64,000 nucleotides of DNA from Desulfovibrio subterraneus (GCF_013340285.1 NZ_BLVO01000013.1:1133569-1197568), one strand, 5' to 3'. Positions 14,852-23,193 are shown, counted from the stretch's first letter. Translations and numbers: made by a program. The notes: generated by a model not told the origin, from the sequence alone.

Positions 14852-15319
14852 TTACTTTGCAGCTTCTGCCGGCAGTTCGCGAAAGACCATAGTGCCGCTG
14901 TCATAAGGCAACATCAGGTAGAGTTTGCCGTTTTCAACATAAAACGACTGCGCCCGGTGCAAATCGCGCATGTACACCATATCCTGCGTGTCAGGAGGGC
15001 AGGCCATACGGGTTGAGAACATGTTACCGAACGTAATCTTCCCTTCTTCAAGGACATACACGCCGCCACCACGGTTGCAATCAAAGCGCATCTGCGCCCT
15101 GCTCTCGTCCGTAAGCAGCATGGTGTAGCGTTCGGAATCAGCTGCCACGATGGTTTCGACGGGTGTTATGGTAGATTCCCACCCCCAAACCTTCCCCACA
15201 ACCTCTTCCGGAGCAGCCTCGCGGCCATCCTTTTGCTTTGAGAAATACGAGCCACACGCCGTAAGCATGAATATGCTCAGGGCAACACAGAGCAACGTCA
15301 GTACACGATTCCACTTCAT
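14852..15319 (-). CDS. META-domain lipoprotein (HslJ-like)
   Basis: 155 residues from the ATG at 15,319 (AGGAGAAGAAT upstream). The N terminus is a lipoprotein signal peptide with lipobox LTAC, so the protein is probably anchored in the outer membrane. The mature part contains VWGWESTITPVETI, then RFDCNRGGGVYVLEEGKITF and STRMACP, the META/HslJ pattern with a conserved Cys pair. HslJ-like proteins are linked to envelope stress and novobiocin resistance in enterobacteria; the role here is not known. It stands alone with its own terminator. Confidence 0.8.
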   Translation of the reverse strand: MKWNRVLTLLCVALSIFMLTACGSYFSKQKDGREAAPEEVVGKVWGWESTITPVETIVAADSERYTMLLTDESRAQMRFDCNRGGGVYVLEEGKITFGNMFSTRMACPPDTQDMVYMRDLHRAQSFYVENGKLYLMLPYDSGTMVFRELPAEAAK

Positions 15320-15858
15320 ATTCTTCTCCTGATAGTCACATTCAGGATTTGGCTCACCACCGGACACGTTGCATCCGGCAATCATCACACACCTGCGGGA
15401 TGAGAGCGGCAAAGCGGAGAGCAAGCAATATGGCGCTGTCCTTTTCCGCTTTCTTCTCACAATCTCATGCGCAGCACGCCGCGCCTGCACAAGCTCTGGC
15501 ACAACAGCCCACGTGCAAAAACGAACAGTATCAAGCCAAACCCAATTTACTTCTCCTTGTTCAGCTTCAAAGCGAGCCGAACTGACAGAAATGAGTTTGA
15601 ACCATACATCAAATCCGCCCCACAGGCACCAACGTTTGTTTTAAAAGATGTAAATCACCATCCCGCATTCATGGGCAGCGCCTCTTCAAGGCGCGCCCCA
15701 GCACTGCAGCGGGGATTCAAAACAGCTCTCCCGTCAACAGCCTGATCCACAGCATATCGCAAATCCTCAAGAAAGGAGATCTGCGTTTCCCGCAACAGCG
15801 GCTCATCATCAATAACTATGAGCAAAACCCCATCTCACACACTCCACAAATCGGATAT
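15320..15858. other. Intergenic stretch with no convincing gene
   Basis: About 540 bases between the lipoprotein gene and a receiver-domain remnant. Short open frames exist on both strands but none has a ribosome site plus a protein-like composition. It may be decayed coding DNA belonging to the remnant at its right edge. Confidence 0.5.
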
Positions 15859-16008
15859 GTCCGGGTCATCCTCTCTTCCGGCTTCTCCAGAGAAAACGCT
15901 CTCGAAGAAATGCGCAAGGAAGGCGTATGCACTTTCATTGAAAAGCCATACCAGATAGACACGCTCACCAAAGCCCTTGATAAGGTCATTGATCCCGGTA
16001 CCACCTGA
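15859..16008 (+). pseudogene. Remnant of a response-regulator receiver domain
   Basis: An open frame ending at TGA 16,006-16,008 encodes GYVRVILSSGFSRENALEEM, then VCTFIEKPYQIDTLTKALDK. This is the last third of a receiver domain: the Ser of beta-4 (VILSSG), the conserved Lys-Pro of beta-5 (IEKPY) and the final helix. The phospho-acceptor Asp region and any kinase part are absent, and the upstream frame runs into unrelated sequence with a stop near 15,643. It looks like the 3' stump of a hybrid sensor kinase. Confidence 0.65.
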
Positions 16009-16025
16009 CGACCACGAAAACAAAA

Positions 16026-16052
16026 CAGCCTGCACCGGAACCGATGCAGGCT
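16026..16052 (-). terminator. Terminator of pyrR
   Basis: AGCCTGCA and TGCAGGCT pair around a 10-base loop; leftward, GTTTTGTTTT follows. Confidence 0.75.
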
Positions 16053-16075
16053 GAAATATCCATGACTATGTTAAG

Positions 16076-16615
16076 CTATCCCTTTGCGCGAAGCAGGACC
16101 TCATCCTTACCGTCACGCTCCTTGATAAGCACATCCACACGCTCGTTACGGGCCGTGTTCATGGTCTTACCCACATAGTCGGCGTGTATTGGCAGTTCCC
16201 GGTGCCCGCGATCCACAAGCACCAGCAGTTCAACGCACTTGGGTCTGCCGAAATCAAGAATTCCCTCAAGGGCAGCCCGAATGGTGCGCCCCGTGAAAAG
16301 AACGTCATCAACCAGCAGAATAATCTTGCCGTCAATATCACCGGGCAATTCTGTCCTGTTGATCATGGGCTGCGACTCAAGGCTGGTCCAGTCGTCGCGG
16401 TACAGGTTTATATCCAGAGCGCCGAGCGGCACATCACATTTGAGCCTTTCCGAGAGAATGGCACGCAGGCGGGCGGCAAGGTCAACGCCGCGTCGCTGGA
16501 TTCCAACGAGGCAAAGATCGACGCACTCTCCATGACGTTCCAACACCTGATAGGCCAGCCGCTCCAGTGTGCGGCGCATTTCCTCTTCCGACAGAATCAT
16601 CACATCATCAGACAT
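16076..16615 (-). CDS. pyrR: Bifunctional pyr regulator / uracil phosphoribosyltransferase
   Basis: 179 residues from the ATG at 16,615. The PRPP-binding motif IILLVDDVLFTGRTIRAA and the N-terminal LVGIQRRGVDLAARL are characteristic of PyrR, as are LDINLYRDDW and VDRGHRELPI. PyrR makes UMP from uracil and PRPP, and in many bacteria also binds pyr mRNA to control attenuation. No pyr genes lie next to it here, so only the enzyme role is directly supported. It is a single-gene unit with its own terminator. Confidence 0.92.
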   Translation of the reverse strand: MSDDVMILSEEEMRRTLERLAYQVLERHGECVDLCLVGIQRRGVDLAARLRAILSERLKCDVPLGALDINLYRDDWTSLESQPMINRTELPGDIDGKIILLVDDVLFTGRTIRAALEGILDFGRPKCVELLVLVDRGHRELPIHADYVGKTMNTARNERVDVLIKERDGKDEVLLRAKG

Positions 16616-16758
16616 GGTGCTCCAACCTTGCGTGTTCACATTTATCACATCGGGCTCACTCAGCGGGAGCGAGCGCCAGCTCAACCTGCATCATCCCGAT
16701 TATCATCTCTTATAGACAGATGCCTCCCACAACGCAATGCCCATGCCGACACCCACAA

Positions 16759-16787
16759 TTGACATTTGTTCAATAATTTGATATATT
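16759..16787 (+). promoter_or_regulatory. Strong sigma70-type promoter of the HesB-like gene
   Basis: TTGACA (16,759-16,764), a 17-base spacer and TATATT (16,782-16,787) give a near-consensus promoter, about 70 bp upstream of the first HesB-like start codon. Confidence 0.8.
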
Positions 16788-16859
16788 TAAAAAATCAATA
16801 CACTCTCTCGTCTTTTATAGACTCCATAAATGACGAGCACCATCCGAACCGGAGGTACC

Positions 16860-17186
16860 ATGGTTACTCTTGACCCCAGCGCCAAGAACGAACTTGACGC
16901 TTACTTTACCGACAAGGACAAAACCCCCATCCGCATATATCTCGCCCCCGGTGGCTGCAGTGGCCCCCGCCTGGCACTGGCCCTTGACGAGCCCGGAGAT
17001 GACGACGCGACTCTGGATGTTGGCGGTTACACCTTTACCATGAACAAAGACCTGCATGAGCAGGTTAAGGGCGTTACCATTTCGGTTTCCTGCGGCGGTT
17101 TTGCCGTGGTTCCCGAAGTACCGCTGCCCAGCATGGGCGGTGGCGGCTGCAGCGGCTGCGGATCTTCCTCATCCTGCTGCTCATAG
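16860..17186 (+). CDS. HesB/IscA-like protein (cysteine form)
   Basis: 108 residues from the ATG at 16,860, ten bases after GGAGG. The fold signature IYLAPGGCSGPRLALALDEP carries the first metal-binding Cys, and ISVSCGGFAVVP the second region. The C-terminal tail is CSGCG followed by Ser and Cys residues, similar to the Cys-rich end of IscA-type Fe-S carriers. It is driven by a near-consensus promoter and followed by its own terminator. The next gene is a close paralogue with selenocysteine at the first Cys position. A role as Fe-S or metal carrier is inferred from the family. Confidence 0.85.
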   Translation: MVTLDPSAKNELDAYFTDKDKTPIRIYLAPGGCSGPRLALALDEPGDDDATLDVGGYTFTMNKDLHEQVKGVTISVSCGGFAVVPEVPLPSMGGGGCSGCGSSSSCCS

Positions 17187-17209
17187 CCTTGTCTACAAGA
17201 CAAGTACCA

Positions 17210-17233
17210 ACGGCCCTTACGGGCCGTTTTTTT
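17210..17233 (+). terminator. Terminator between the two HesB-like genes
   Basis: ACGGCCC (17,210-17,216) and GGGCCGT (17,221-17,227) form a perfect stem around TTAC, followed by TTTTTT. The selenoprotein gene downstream thus needs its own promoter. Confidence 0.88.
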
Positions 17234-17339
17234 ATTTCACGCCCAAAAATACCGTTTTGAATCAGGAACAATTACTTAGAATCATCGTGCCTTATCAACG
17301 CAAGGTAGTTGTGAAATCTATAACTATGCCCCGTATCCA

Positions 17340-17382
17340 TTGACAATCTCTTGGGGTGTACGTACTTGTACCTCCTACACCC
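17340..17382 (+). promoter_or_regulatory. Leader with inverted repeat upstream of the selenoprotein gene
   Basis: TTGACA at 17,340-17,345 is a possible -35. GGGTGTA (17,354-17,360) and TACACCC (17,376-17,382) form an inverted repeat ending four bases before the GGAG ribosome site. It could be an operator or an RNA hairpin; the -10 is not clear. Confidence 0.4.
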
Positions 17383-17397
17383 AAGCGGAGGAAAGCA

Positions 17398-17718
17398 ATG
17401 TTTACACTGACCGAAAGCGCCCACAAGGAACTTGCGGCGTACTTTGCGGATAAGGAAAAGTCCGGCATTCGCATCTACCTTGCCCCCGGTGGCTGAAGCG
17501 GCCCCCGACTGGCATTGGCTCTGGATGAGCCGAACGAAGAAGACACCGTATTTACCGAGAAGGAATTCACCTTCGCCATCAATAGCGCCCTGCTTGCGCA
17601 GACCGGCGCCATCAAAATCGACTTGTCCTACATGGGCTTCACTGTCGAATCCGCAAACGCCCTGTCGGGCGGCGGTTCTTCCTGCGGTGGTTGCTCCAGC
17701 GCAGGCAGCTGCAGCTAA
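17398..17718 (+). CDS. HesB-like selenoprotein (in-frame TGA read as selenocysteine)
   Basis: ATG at 17,398 follows GGAGGAAAG. The frame runs 106 residues to TAA if TGA at 17,494-17,496 (codon 33) is read as selenocysteine. Before it the product reads IRIYLAPGG and after it SGPRLALALDEP, identical in these stretches to the upstream paralogue, which has Cys at this position. A GGCTC/GAGCC hairpin with loop TGGAT begins 20 bases after the TGA. The C terminus keeps the Gly/Ser/Cys-rich tail. HesB-like selenoproteins are a known family in deltaproteobacteria. Automated annotation would split or miss this gene. It is probably a metal-carrier or redox protein. Confidence 0.9.
17517..17531 (+). promoter_or_regulatory. 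Bacterial SECIS-like hairpin
   Basis: GGCTC (17,517-17,521) pairs with GAGCC (17,527-17,531) around TGGAT, with further A-T pairing below past a one-base bulge. The apical loop starts 25 bases after the TGA and has G at its second position, matching what is known of bacterial SECIS elements. Confidence 0.7.
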
Positions 17719-17744
17719 TCGCAGCTTCGACTTTTGAAATACGA

Positions 17745-17774
17745 AAGCGGCCTTTTACCAAAGGCCGCTTTTCT
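17745..17774 (+). terminator. Terminator of the selenoprotein gene
   Basis: AAGCGGCCTTT (17,745-17,755) pairs with AAAGGCCGCTT (17,760-17,770), followed by TTCTTCTT. Confidence 0.85.
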
Positions 17775-17797
17775 TCTTATTCAAGTCCCACCATATA

Positions 17798-18544
17798 TTA
17801 TCGCGGGCAATACTCATTGAGAACATCGTTAACCTTTCGTATTGTCGAAGCATCAACCGCTTTACTAAACAAAATATAACGACTGTTGCCCCCCGGCACA
17901 TCACGTAACAGAGTAAACCCGAATTCGTCTTCACGCAAACCTGCCTGAGACAAGAGATAATGCACCTCTTCCGGCGCGGCCAATATATAGTCTATCCGCC
18001 CTGCTCCAAGCATTTTCGCAAGCTGCACCTGATCGCCAACCAGCACAAACCGCCTCGGAGAATATTCTTTGATACTCTCGTCAACGCTTTCTCCGTATGA
18101 AAAACCATCAATAACACCTAGAGTAACATTCCGGTCTTTCAACAAATCACTCAGGTCTATCTCTCCGTCTTTCCCGTTCAAAACCCCTTTTCTGTGAAGT
18201 GCCACCAGCGGTTGATCATGATACAGCAGAGAGCTGAACACGCCCCATTGCCGCCGCTCCTCGGTCATGAACCATCCTACCGAAGCTGCATTCAACTGCT
18301 CTTCCTTGAGCATTTGGACAATGCGTTTGGCAGGAAGAGAGCGGGTGCGGAACGGTACTCCGGCCTTGGCAAAAACCGCCATGGCCTGCTCGAGAAGAAA
18401 ACCGGAGGGCTTACCCTCCTTGGATGTATAATAATAAGGAGGTCTCTCCATATAGAGCACGAGCAAAGGCTCTGCACTCATAGCCGGAGTATGCAGCATA
18501 AAAAGGAACATCCAGATAAAGCCCACTACACGACGAACAGACAT
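17798..18544 (-). CDS. Periplasmic solute-binding protein, family 3
   Basis: 248 residues with an N-terminal signal peptide (VGFIWMFLFMLHTPAMSA). The mature protein follows the SBP_bac_3 plan: LLVLYMERPPYYYTSKEGKP at the ligand site, GFLLEQAMAVFAKAGVPF and TLGVIDGFSYGESVDE. It probably binds an amino acid or similar small molecule. No permease or ATPase genes adjoin it, so it may be an orphan binding protein or act with a signalling partner. GGGAGGTAAAGGGG precedes the start. Confidence 0.85.
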   Translation of the reverse strand: MSVRRVVGFIWMFLFMLHTPAMSAEPLLVLYMERPPYYYTSKEGKPSGFLLEQAMAVFAKAGVPFRTRSLPAKRIVQMLKEEQLNAASVGWFMTEERRQWGVFSSLLYHDQPLVALHRKGVLNGKDGEIDLSDLLKDRNVTLGVIDGFSYGESVDESIKEYSPRRFVLVGDQVQLAKMLGAGRIDYILAAPEEVHYLLSQAGLREDEFGFTLLRDVPGGNSRYILFSKAVDASTIRKVNDVLNEYCPR

Positions 18545-18656
18545 CCCCTTTACCTCCCTGATCGAGCTGTTCGTTTAGATACAGCAAAATTTATGATTCT
18601 TCACCTACAGAATCAAAGCACCACCCGCAAAATCTCTATGAGATACCGCAAAAAAA

Positions 18657-18682
18657 GAACCCCGTACCAAGGCACGGGGTTC
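18657..18682 (-). terminator. Terminator of the membrane-protein gene
   Basis: GAACCCCGT (18,657-18,665) pairs with ACGGGGTTC (18,674-18,682); leftward a run of seven T follows. Confidence 0.88.
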
Positions 18683-18704
18683 ATTCAATCAGAAAAAAAT
18701 ATCG

Positions 18705-19529
18705 CTACTCGTCAACATTTGAAGGGCCGGCAGGCAAACTGCGCGGCATCTGGTTCCCACCGGAAGAAGAACCTACGGGAAGTGCCTCAATGGTCTTGCC
18801 TGTTGATTCGCCTCCGGCAGTCAGCATCCGCCCGTCAGCAGTGATGGCCGTTTTGCCGTCAATAATGGCAATGCCGGTGCGTTCAAGCACCTCACGGCGG
18901 AATGCGTATTCTTCCGTCATCTTTCGTGTGCGGTACATGAGCCAAAGCTTTGCGATGTAGCTGATGAGCCACGCGGCAAAAAGGCCAATACCAACCCATA
19001 AGGCAAGCTCTGCAGCCGTTTCGCCCAGCTTGAGCAGAAAGTTCATCACCACATCCATGTTGTAGAGCACAAGCCCCACAAGCAGCAGACCGGCGAGCAT
19101 GATAATGGTGGGCATACCCTGCACAAGGCCCACCCAGCGCTTCATCTTTTCAGGCATCAGCTCGTGAGCAGTCTGCGAAAATTCCGGATCACCCTGAATG
19201 ATGCGCGAGAATCCCATGCCGATTATCTGTATGATGAACATTACCCCGACAGGTGCCAGAAACACGGATACAAGGTACGCCTTCCAGGGGAAGGTATATT
19301 CCATGGCTCCGTCAGGCAGAGTCTGCATATTGGTGACACCGTGCAGAATGGCCACCACCGTAACCACAAACTCCACAATGATGACACCCAGAGCAATGTA
19401 AGCAAGCAGGGATTTACGCTCTTTTTCATTGAGCATGGCCCCCAGTCCGCCGGGGCCGGTCCCCTTGGAAGCGGCCTTGGCAGAGCCTGCCTCTTCACGG
19501 GGTTCCTGCTGCATATCCTTTTCGCTCAT
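18705..19529 (-). CDS. Multi-pass membrane protein of unknown function
   Basis: About 274 residues; the ATG at 19,529 or the GTG at 19,535 both fit the AAGGAA ribosome site. A polar N-terminal tail of about 40 residues is followed by four or five hydrophobic segments (LLAYIALGVIIVEFVVTVVA; a VSVFLAPVGVMFIIQIIG stretch; IIMLAGLLLVGLVLY; WVGIGLFAAWLISYIA). A cytoplasmic C-terminal tail is rich in Gly, Ser and Pro. I recognise no family. It is a single-gene unit. Confidence 0.7.
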   Translation of the reverse strand: MSEKDMQQEPREEAGSAKAASKGTGPGGLGAMLNEKERKSLLAYIALGVIIVEFVVTVVAILHGVTNMQTLPDGAMEYTFPWKAYLVSVFLAPVGVMFIIQIIGMGFSRIIQGDPEFSQTAHELMPEKMKRWVGLVQGMPTIIMLAGLLLVGLVLYNMDVVMNFLLKLGETAAELALWVGIGLFAAWLISYIAKLWLMYRTRKMTEEYAFRREVLERTGIAIIDGKTAITADGRMLTAGGESTGKTIEALPVGSSSGGNQMPRSLPAGPSNVDE

Positions 19530-19728
19530 TCTCACAATTCCTTATGTGGCGGGCACTGCACGCCAGTTTCATAAAACGGTAAATGCCTTGCTACAGGACG
19601 CAAGGATAATTTGCAAGCAGATGAAAATGTGTATTTTTTCACACAATTCAACAGAAAACAGCCTGAACACCAACAGCATGTTGCGATGATTATCCAAGCT
19701 GCAGCCATGCTTTTAAAAAACTACTGAA

Positions 19729-19998
19729 TCACTCCCCGGCAAGGGGCAGAACTGTCAGCACATTCCGACGGGCCTCTTCAGGCATTTCCGACCAGTCCAC
19801 AGGAGCAAAGCGAGGTTCATCGGCCCTTCCGGTGCGGGAGACCGAACCGAAAAATTCATCATACGGGCGTGTAAACAAAGCATATTCAGAGGCATACAGA
19901 GTGCGGTACACCACCACGAGCCCTTCGGTCGCGGTATCCAGCGCTGTGCCTATTACCTGATAATACTTCCCCTTGAAATGTCGATAGTAGCTGCTCAT
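19729..19998 (-). CDS. DUF1653 family protein
   Basis: 89 residues from the ATG at 19,998 (GGAGGAAAAC upstream). YYRHFKGKYYQVIGTALDTA, then LVVVYRTLYASEYALFTRPYDEFF, is the DUF1653 pattern, a small beta-rich domain widespread in bacteria with no established function. The strong ribosome site and full-length match make the call reliable. It is monocistronic. Confidence 0.85.
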   Translation of the reverse strand: MSSYYRHFKGKYYQVIGTALDTATEGLVVVYRTLYASEYALFTRPYDEFFGSVSRTGRADEPRFAPVDWSEMPEEARRNVLTVLPLAGE

Positions 19999-20100
19999 GT
20001 TTTCCTCCGGCAAAGTGATAAGACGGGTGCCGTCCGGCTCATATCCGTTCAGAGAGCAGGAAGCAATACCACACGCGCTCTGGCAACCCCTTGAAAAAAA

Positions 20101-20124
20101 GCGCCGGAAGAAATCTTCCGGCGC
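20101..20124 (-). terminator. Terminator of the lut operon
   Basis: GCGCCGGAAG and CTTCCGGCGC form a perfect 10-bp stem around AAAT; leftward it is followed by TTTTTTT. Confidence 0.9.
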
Positions 20125-20158
20125 TCTGATTTGCGAGTCGGCGAACCGACGGCTGCGT

Positions 20159-20824
20159 TTAGTCTACAACGAACACGATCAGGTCCGTGGGACCGTGCAC
20201 GCCGAACTGCAGAATCAGTTCGATATCTGCAGTCTTGGAAGGACCGGAGATGAGCAGCGCGTTGGTGGGAGCCTTAGCGTTCCAGTCCAGAGCTTCAATG
20301 GCTTCAGCAAAGGAAGTCCAGATCTTGTCGGCCTTGACCACGGCAAAGTGTACCGGAGGAACAAGGGACAGAAGACGGGGTTCCTGAGGAGAAGGCCACA
20401 GAATCATGGCTGCGGATTCTGCGATACCGCCCATGGTGGTGGTGATGCCGGCAGAAGCTTCGAAAAGCTCATCGCGGAATTCTTCCACATCGGCAGTCCA
20501 CGGAACGAGCGGAGCGATATCCTTCTTGCCCTTCCATGCGGATTCAAGCTTCTTGGAGATATCGGTATCCTGACCATATACGAGGTTCTTGAGACCACGT
20601 TCGGCCATGATTTCCTGAAGCTTGCCGATCCATTCGTCGCCCTTGACCTGATGCACTTCCGTGCGCATGGCGCTCATCAGTTCCACAAAGCGTGCAACGC
20701 GTGCGGCCTTGTCTTCGATGGGAGCGGGAACCCACTTCTCGGCAGCGGGAACATAGGAAGCACCGGAGATGCTGGCACTGTGGAGACGGGCGAATATATT
20801 TTCGCGGGCGCTAGTATTACTCAT
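20159..20824 (-). CDS. lutC: Lactate utilization protein C (LUD domain)
   Basis: 221 residues, ending the lut operon. The LUD-domain core is visible in ASAGITTTMGGIAESAAMIL, SLVPPVHFAVVKADKI and NALLISGPSKTADIELILQF, with the final GVHGPTDLIV. LutC works with the Fe-S proteins LutA and LutB in oxidising L-lactate to pyruvate. The start overlaps the lutB stop by 8 bp. In sulfate reducers lactate is a major electron donor, which fits this operon. Confidence 0.93.
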   Translation of the reverse strand: MSNTSARENIFARLHSASISGASYVPAAEKWVPAPIEDKAARVARFVELMSAMRTEVHQVKGDEWIGKLQEIMAERGLKNLVYGQDTDISKKLESAWKGKKDIAPLVPWTADVEEFRDELFEASAGITTTMGGIAESAAMILWPSPQEPRLLSLVPPVHFAVVKADKIWTSFAEAIEALDWNAKAPTNALLISGPSKTADIELILQFGVHGPTDLIVFVVD

Positions 20825-22247
20825 TACGGATACCCTCTTTCTTCGCCAGATCCTTCAGGCTCTGACGGGCGAACTTGGGAGAGGTGCGGACACTGGTCCA
20901 CGCCTTCAACGGACCAACCTTGGGAAGCATGTTGCCGAACCACTGCACGCCCATGAGCATGAGCTTGTTGCAGGTAGAGTTCACCTGAGTGAGCTTCCAG
21001 CCCTTCCAGACCATGGTTTCCACAAGGCTTTTCTTGTAACCGTGGCCCTTCACAACGCCGTCGCCGTCCATGTCGTAGCTTTCGTCACGCAGGCGGCGGA
21101 TAAGGTTGGGGATCGGAATCATGACCGGACATACTTCTTCACAGGCATTACACAGCGAAGAGGCTGTGGGCAGGCTGCCCTTCTTGTCCAGACCTTCCAC
21201 CTGCGGCATCAGGATTTCACCGATGGGGCCGGGGTAGGTGGAACCGTATGCATGGCCGCCGATGCGGGTATATACGGGGCAGTGGTTCAGACAGGTACCG
21301 CAGCGGATACACTGCAGGGTCTGGCGCAGCTGCTTGTCGGCAAGGATCTTGGAGCGGCCGTTGTCCAGAATGATGAGGTGGACTTCCTTGGGGCCGTCCT
21401 TTTCGCCGGGCTTGCGGGGTCCCTTGATCATGTTGAAATAGGTGGTGATACGCTGGCCGGTGGCAGAACCACACAGCAGGCGATACAGCGGAGGAATGTC
21501 TTCCAGCTTTTCAACCACCTTCTCAAGGCCCATCAGGGCAACATGCACGGGCGGAACAGCAGTACACATACGACCGTTGCCTTCGTTTTCCACCAGGCAC
21601 AGGGTGCCGGATTCGGCAATGGCGAAGTTCACGCCGGAAAGGCCGATGTCTGCGGTGCGGTAATGTTCGCGCAGCTGACGGCGGGCAATAACGAGAAGTT
21701 CGGAAGTGTCTTCGGTGTAGGAAACACCGGGGATGTTATCGGCAAAGATCTGGGCGATCTGCTTGCGGTTCTTGTGCACCGCGGGAACAATGATGTGCGA
21801 CGGAGGCTCATTGTTCAGCTGAATGATGTATTCGCCAAGGTCAGTTTCCAGAGGCAGCTTGCCCTTGTCTTCGAGGAACTTGTTCAGGTGCATTTCCTCG
21901 GACACCATGGACTTGCCCTTCACCATCTTGTGGGCGCTGTGCTTTTCCATGAGGTCGAGCACAATATTGTTGGCTTCGTCCACGGTTTCAGCCCAGTGAA
22001 CGATGATGCCGTTTTCCTTGCACTTGGCTTCGAGCTGTTCGAGCAGCTGGGGCAGCTTGGTCAGCACGTTACGCTTAAGACCGTTGCCTACCTTGCGCAG
22101 ATGTGCAGTTTCAACGGGGTCAGAGAACACTGCAAGGCGCTTGCCGCGCAGGGCATCGGTGGCAAACTTGAAGTTGGCGCGCAGCTGCTTGTCGGCAAGG
22201 GCTGCATTAATGCTCTGCTTGAAATTGAATTTTGCGTTGCTAGCCAT
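20817..22247 (-). CDS. lutB: Lactate utilization Fe-S protein B
   Basis: 476 residues from the ATG at 22,247, which overlaps the lutA stop. The N-terminal two-thirds is a LUD domain (VNFAIAESGTLCLVENEGNG, VPPVHVALMGLEKV). It is followed by two ferredoxin-type Fe-S motifs, CIRCGTCLNHCP and CNACEEVCPVMIPIP, and a C-terminal tail of about 100 residues. LutB carries electrons in L-lactate oxidation together with LutA and LutC. All key Cys residues are present. A long open frame on the opposite strand is a shadow of this GC-rich gene. Confidence 0.95.
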   Translation of the reverse strand: MASNAKFNFKQSINAALADKQLRANFKFATDALRGKRLAVFSDPVETAHLRKVGNGLKRNVLTKLPQLLEQLEAKCKENGIIVHWAETVDEANNIVLDLMEKHSAHKMVKGKSMVSEEMHLNKFLEDKGKLPLETDLGEYIIQLNNEPPSHIIVPAVHKNRKQIAQIFADNIPGVSYTEDTSELLVIARRQLREHYRTADIGLSGVNFAIAESGTLCLVENEGNGRMCTAVPPVHVALMGLEKVVEKLEDIPPLYRLLCGSATGQRITTYFNMIKGPRKPGEKDGPKEVHLIILDNGRSKILADKQLRQTLQCIRCGTCLNHCPVYTRIGGHAYGSTYPGPIGEILMPQVEGLDKKGSLPTASSLCNACEEVCPVMIPIPNLIRRLRDESYDMDGDGVVKGHGYKKSLVETMVWKGWKLTQVNSTCNKLMLMGVQWFGNMLPKVGPLKAWTSVRTSPKFARQSLKDLAKKEGIRNE

Positions 22248-22992
22248 TGATGCGCTCCAGAATGAATTCAGCAATGTGCTGGCCTTCGATGGCTACTTTC
22301 TCTTTTCCCATGTGGCCGGTGATGTTCATCATGCAACCGCAGTCGCCGGTGAGGAACTTGCGGGTGCCGGTGTTCTTGATATCTTCGACCTTATCATGAA
22401 CCATTGCCGCAGAGATCTCAGGCTGCTTGATGGAGAAGGTGCCGCCGAAACCGCAGCACTCGTGCTCGCGCTCGATCTCAACCAGCTCAACGTTCTTGAG
22501 CTGACGGATAAGGGCCTTGGAATCATCCGTGCAGCCCATTTCGCGACGGGCATGACAGGAAGAATGCCAGGTCAGCTTAACAGGATTACCCTTATCGGTG
22601 TACTGCACGTTGAGAACAGTGTTGAGGAAAGAAGTGAGTTCGTGCACGCGGTCACAGAACTTCTTCACTTCGTAGTATTCCGGATCATCCTTGAACAACT
22701 CGAGATAGTGATACTTCATCATGCCGGCACAGGACCCGGAAGGCACGATGATAGGATAGTTGTTGCCGGAGAAAATCTGTACCTGCTTCCATGCAACATC
22801 CTTTGCTTCCTGACGGAAACCGGAGTTGTAGGCAGGCTGGCCGCAGCAGCCTTGTTCCTGCGGGAAAATAACTTCCACGCCTTCACGCTGCAGCAGTTTG
22901 ATACCGGCCATACCTGCTTTGGGATAGGCCATATCCACCAGACAGGTGCCAAAATAGTAGACTGTTTTCACTTTTGCTGGATTATTACCCAT
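22240..22992 (-). CDS. lutA: Lactate utilization (Fe-S) oxidoreductase A
   Basis: 250 residues from the ATG at 22,992 with GAGAGGAAT upstream; the frame stays open further upstream but family length and the ribosome site favour this start. Two CCG (cysteine-rich) domains are visible, with EQGCCGQPAYNSGF in the first and REHECCGFGGTFS in the second, plus TGDCGCMMNITGH. These bind unusual Fe-S clusters, as in GlpC and heterodisulfide reductases. It is the first gene of the lut operon, and its upstream region carries a repressor-like palindrome. Confidence 0.94.
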   Translation of the reverse strand: MGNNPAKVKTVYYFGTCLVDMAYPKAGMAGIKLLQREGVEVIFPQEQGCCGQPAYNSGFRQEAKDVAWKQVQIFSGNNYPIIVPSGSCAGMMKYHYLELFKDDPEYYEVKKFCDRVHELTSFLNTVLNVQYTDKGNPVKLTWHSSCHARREMGCTDDSKALIRQLKNVELVEIEREHECCGFGGTFSIKQPEISAAMVHDKVEDIKNTGTRKFLTGDCGCMMNITGHMGKEKVAIEGQHIAEFILERING

Positions 22993-23150
22993 TATTCCTC
23001 TCGCTTCGTTAATCAGGCCCGAAACCGTAGAATACGGCACCGGACCCTGCTGATATGTCCCTTGAGCCATCGGGCAAACCCCAAGCCGGATGAGGGACAT
23101 GTGACGGACTTGAACCATACCATAAAAACCCGAAGATCGTCGACATATCG

Positions 23151-23193
23151 ATTGGTTGAACCAATGATAAATCATGGTTGTTTTATCAATCAA
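23151..23193 (-). promoter_or_regulatory. lut promoter with a GntR/LldR-like operator
   Basis: Leftward, TTGATT (23,188-23,193), 17 bases and TTATCA (23,165-23,170) form a possible promoter. Directly downstream, ATTGGTTGAACCAAT (23,151-23,165) is a perfect palindrome of the TTGGT-N3-ACCAA type bound by LldR/FadR-type repressors. A second TGGTTTGACCA lies at 23,342-23,352, nearer to marC. No regulator gene is adjacent. Confidence 0.55.

Noticed and set aside
17398..17718. Second HesB-like gene as a pseudogene broken by TGA
   Set aside because: The stop replaces exactly the conserved Cys, the rest of the frame is intact, and a SECIS-like hairpin follows; selenocysteine explains it better.
20769..22250. 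A 493-codon open frame on the + strand opposite lutB
   Set aside because: It is the antisense shadow of a GC-rich gene; the lutB product has full Fe-S motifs and operon context.
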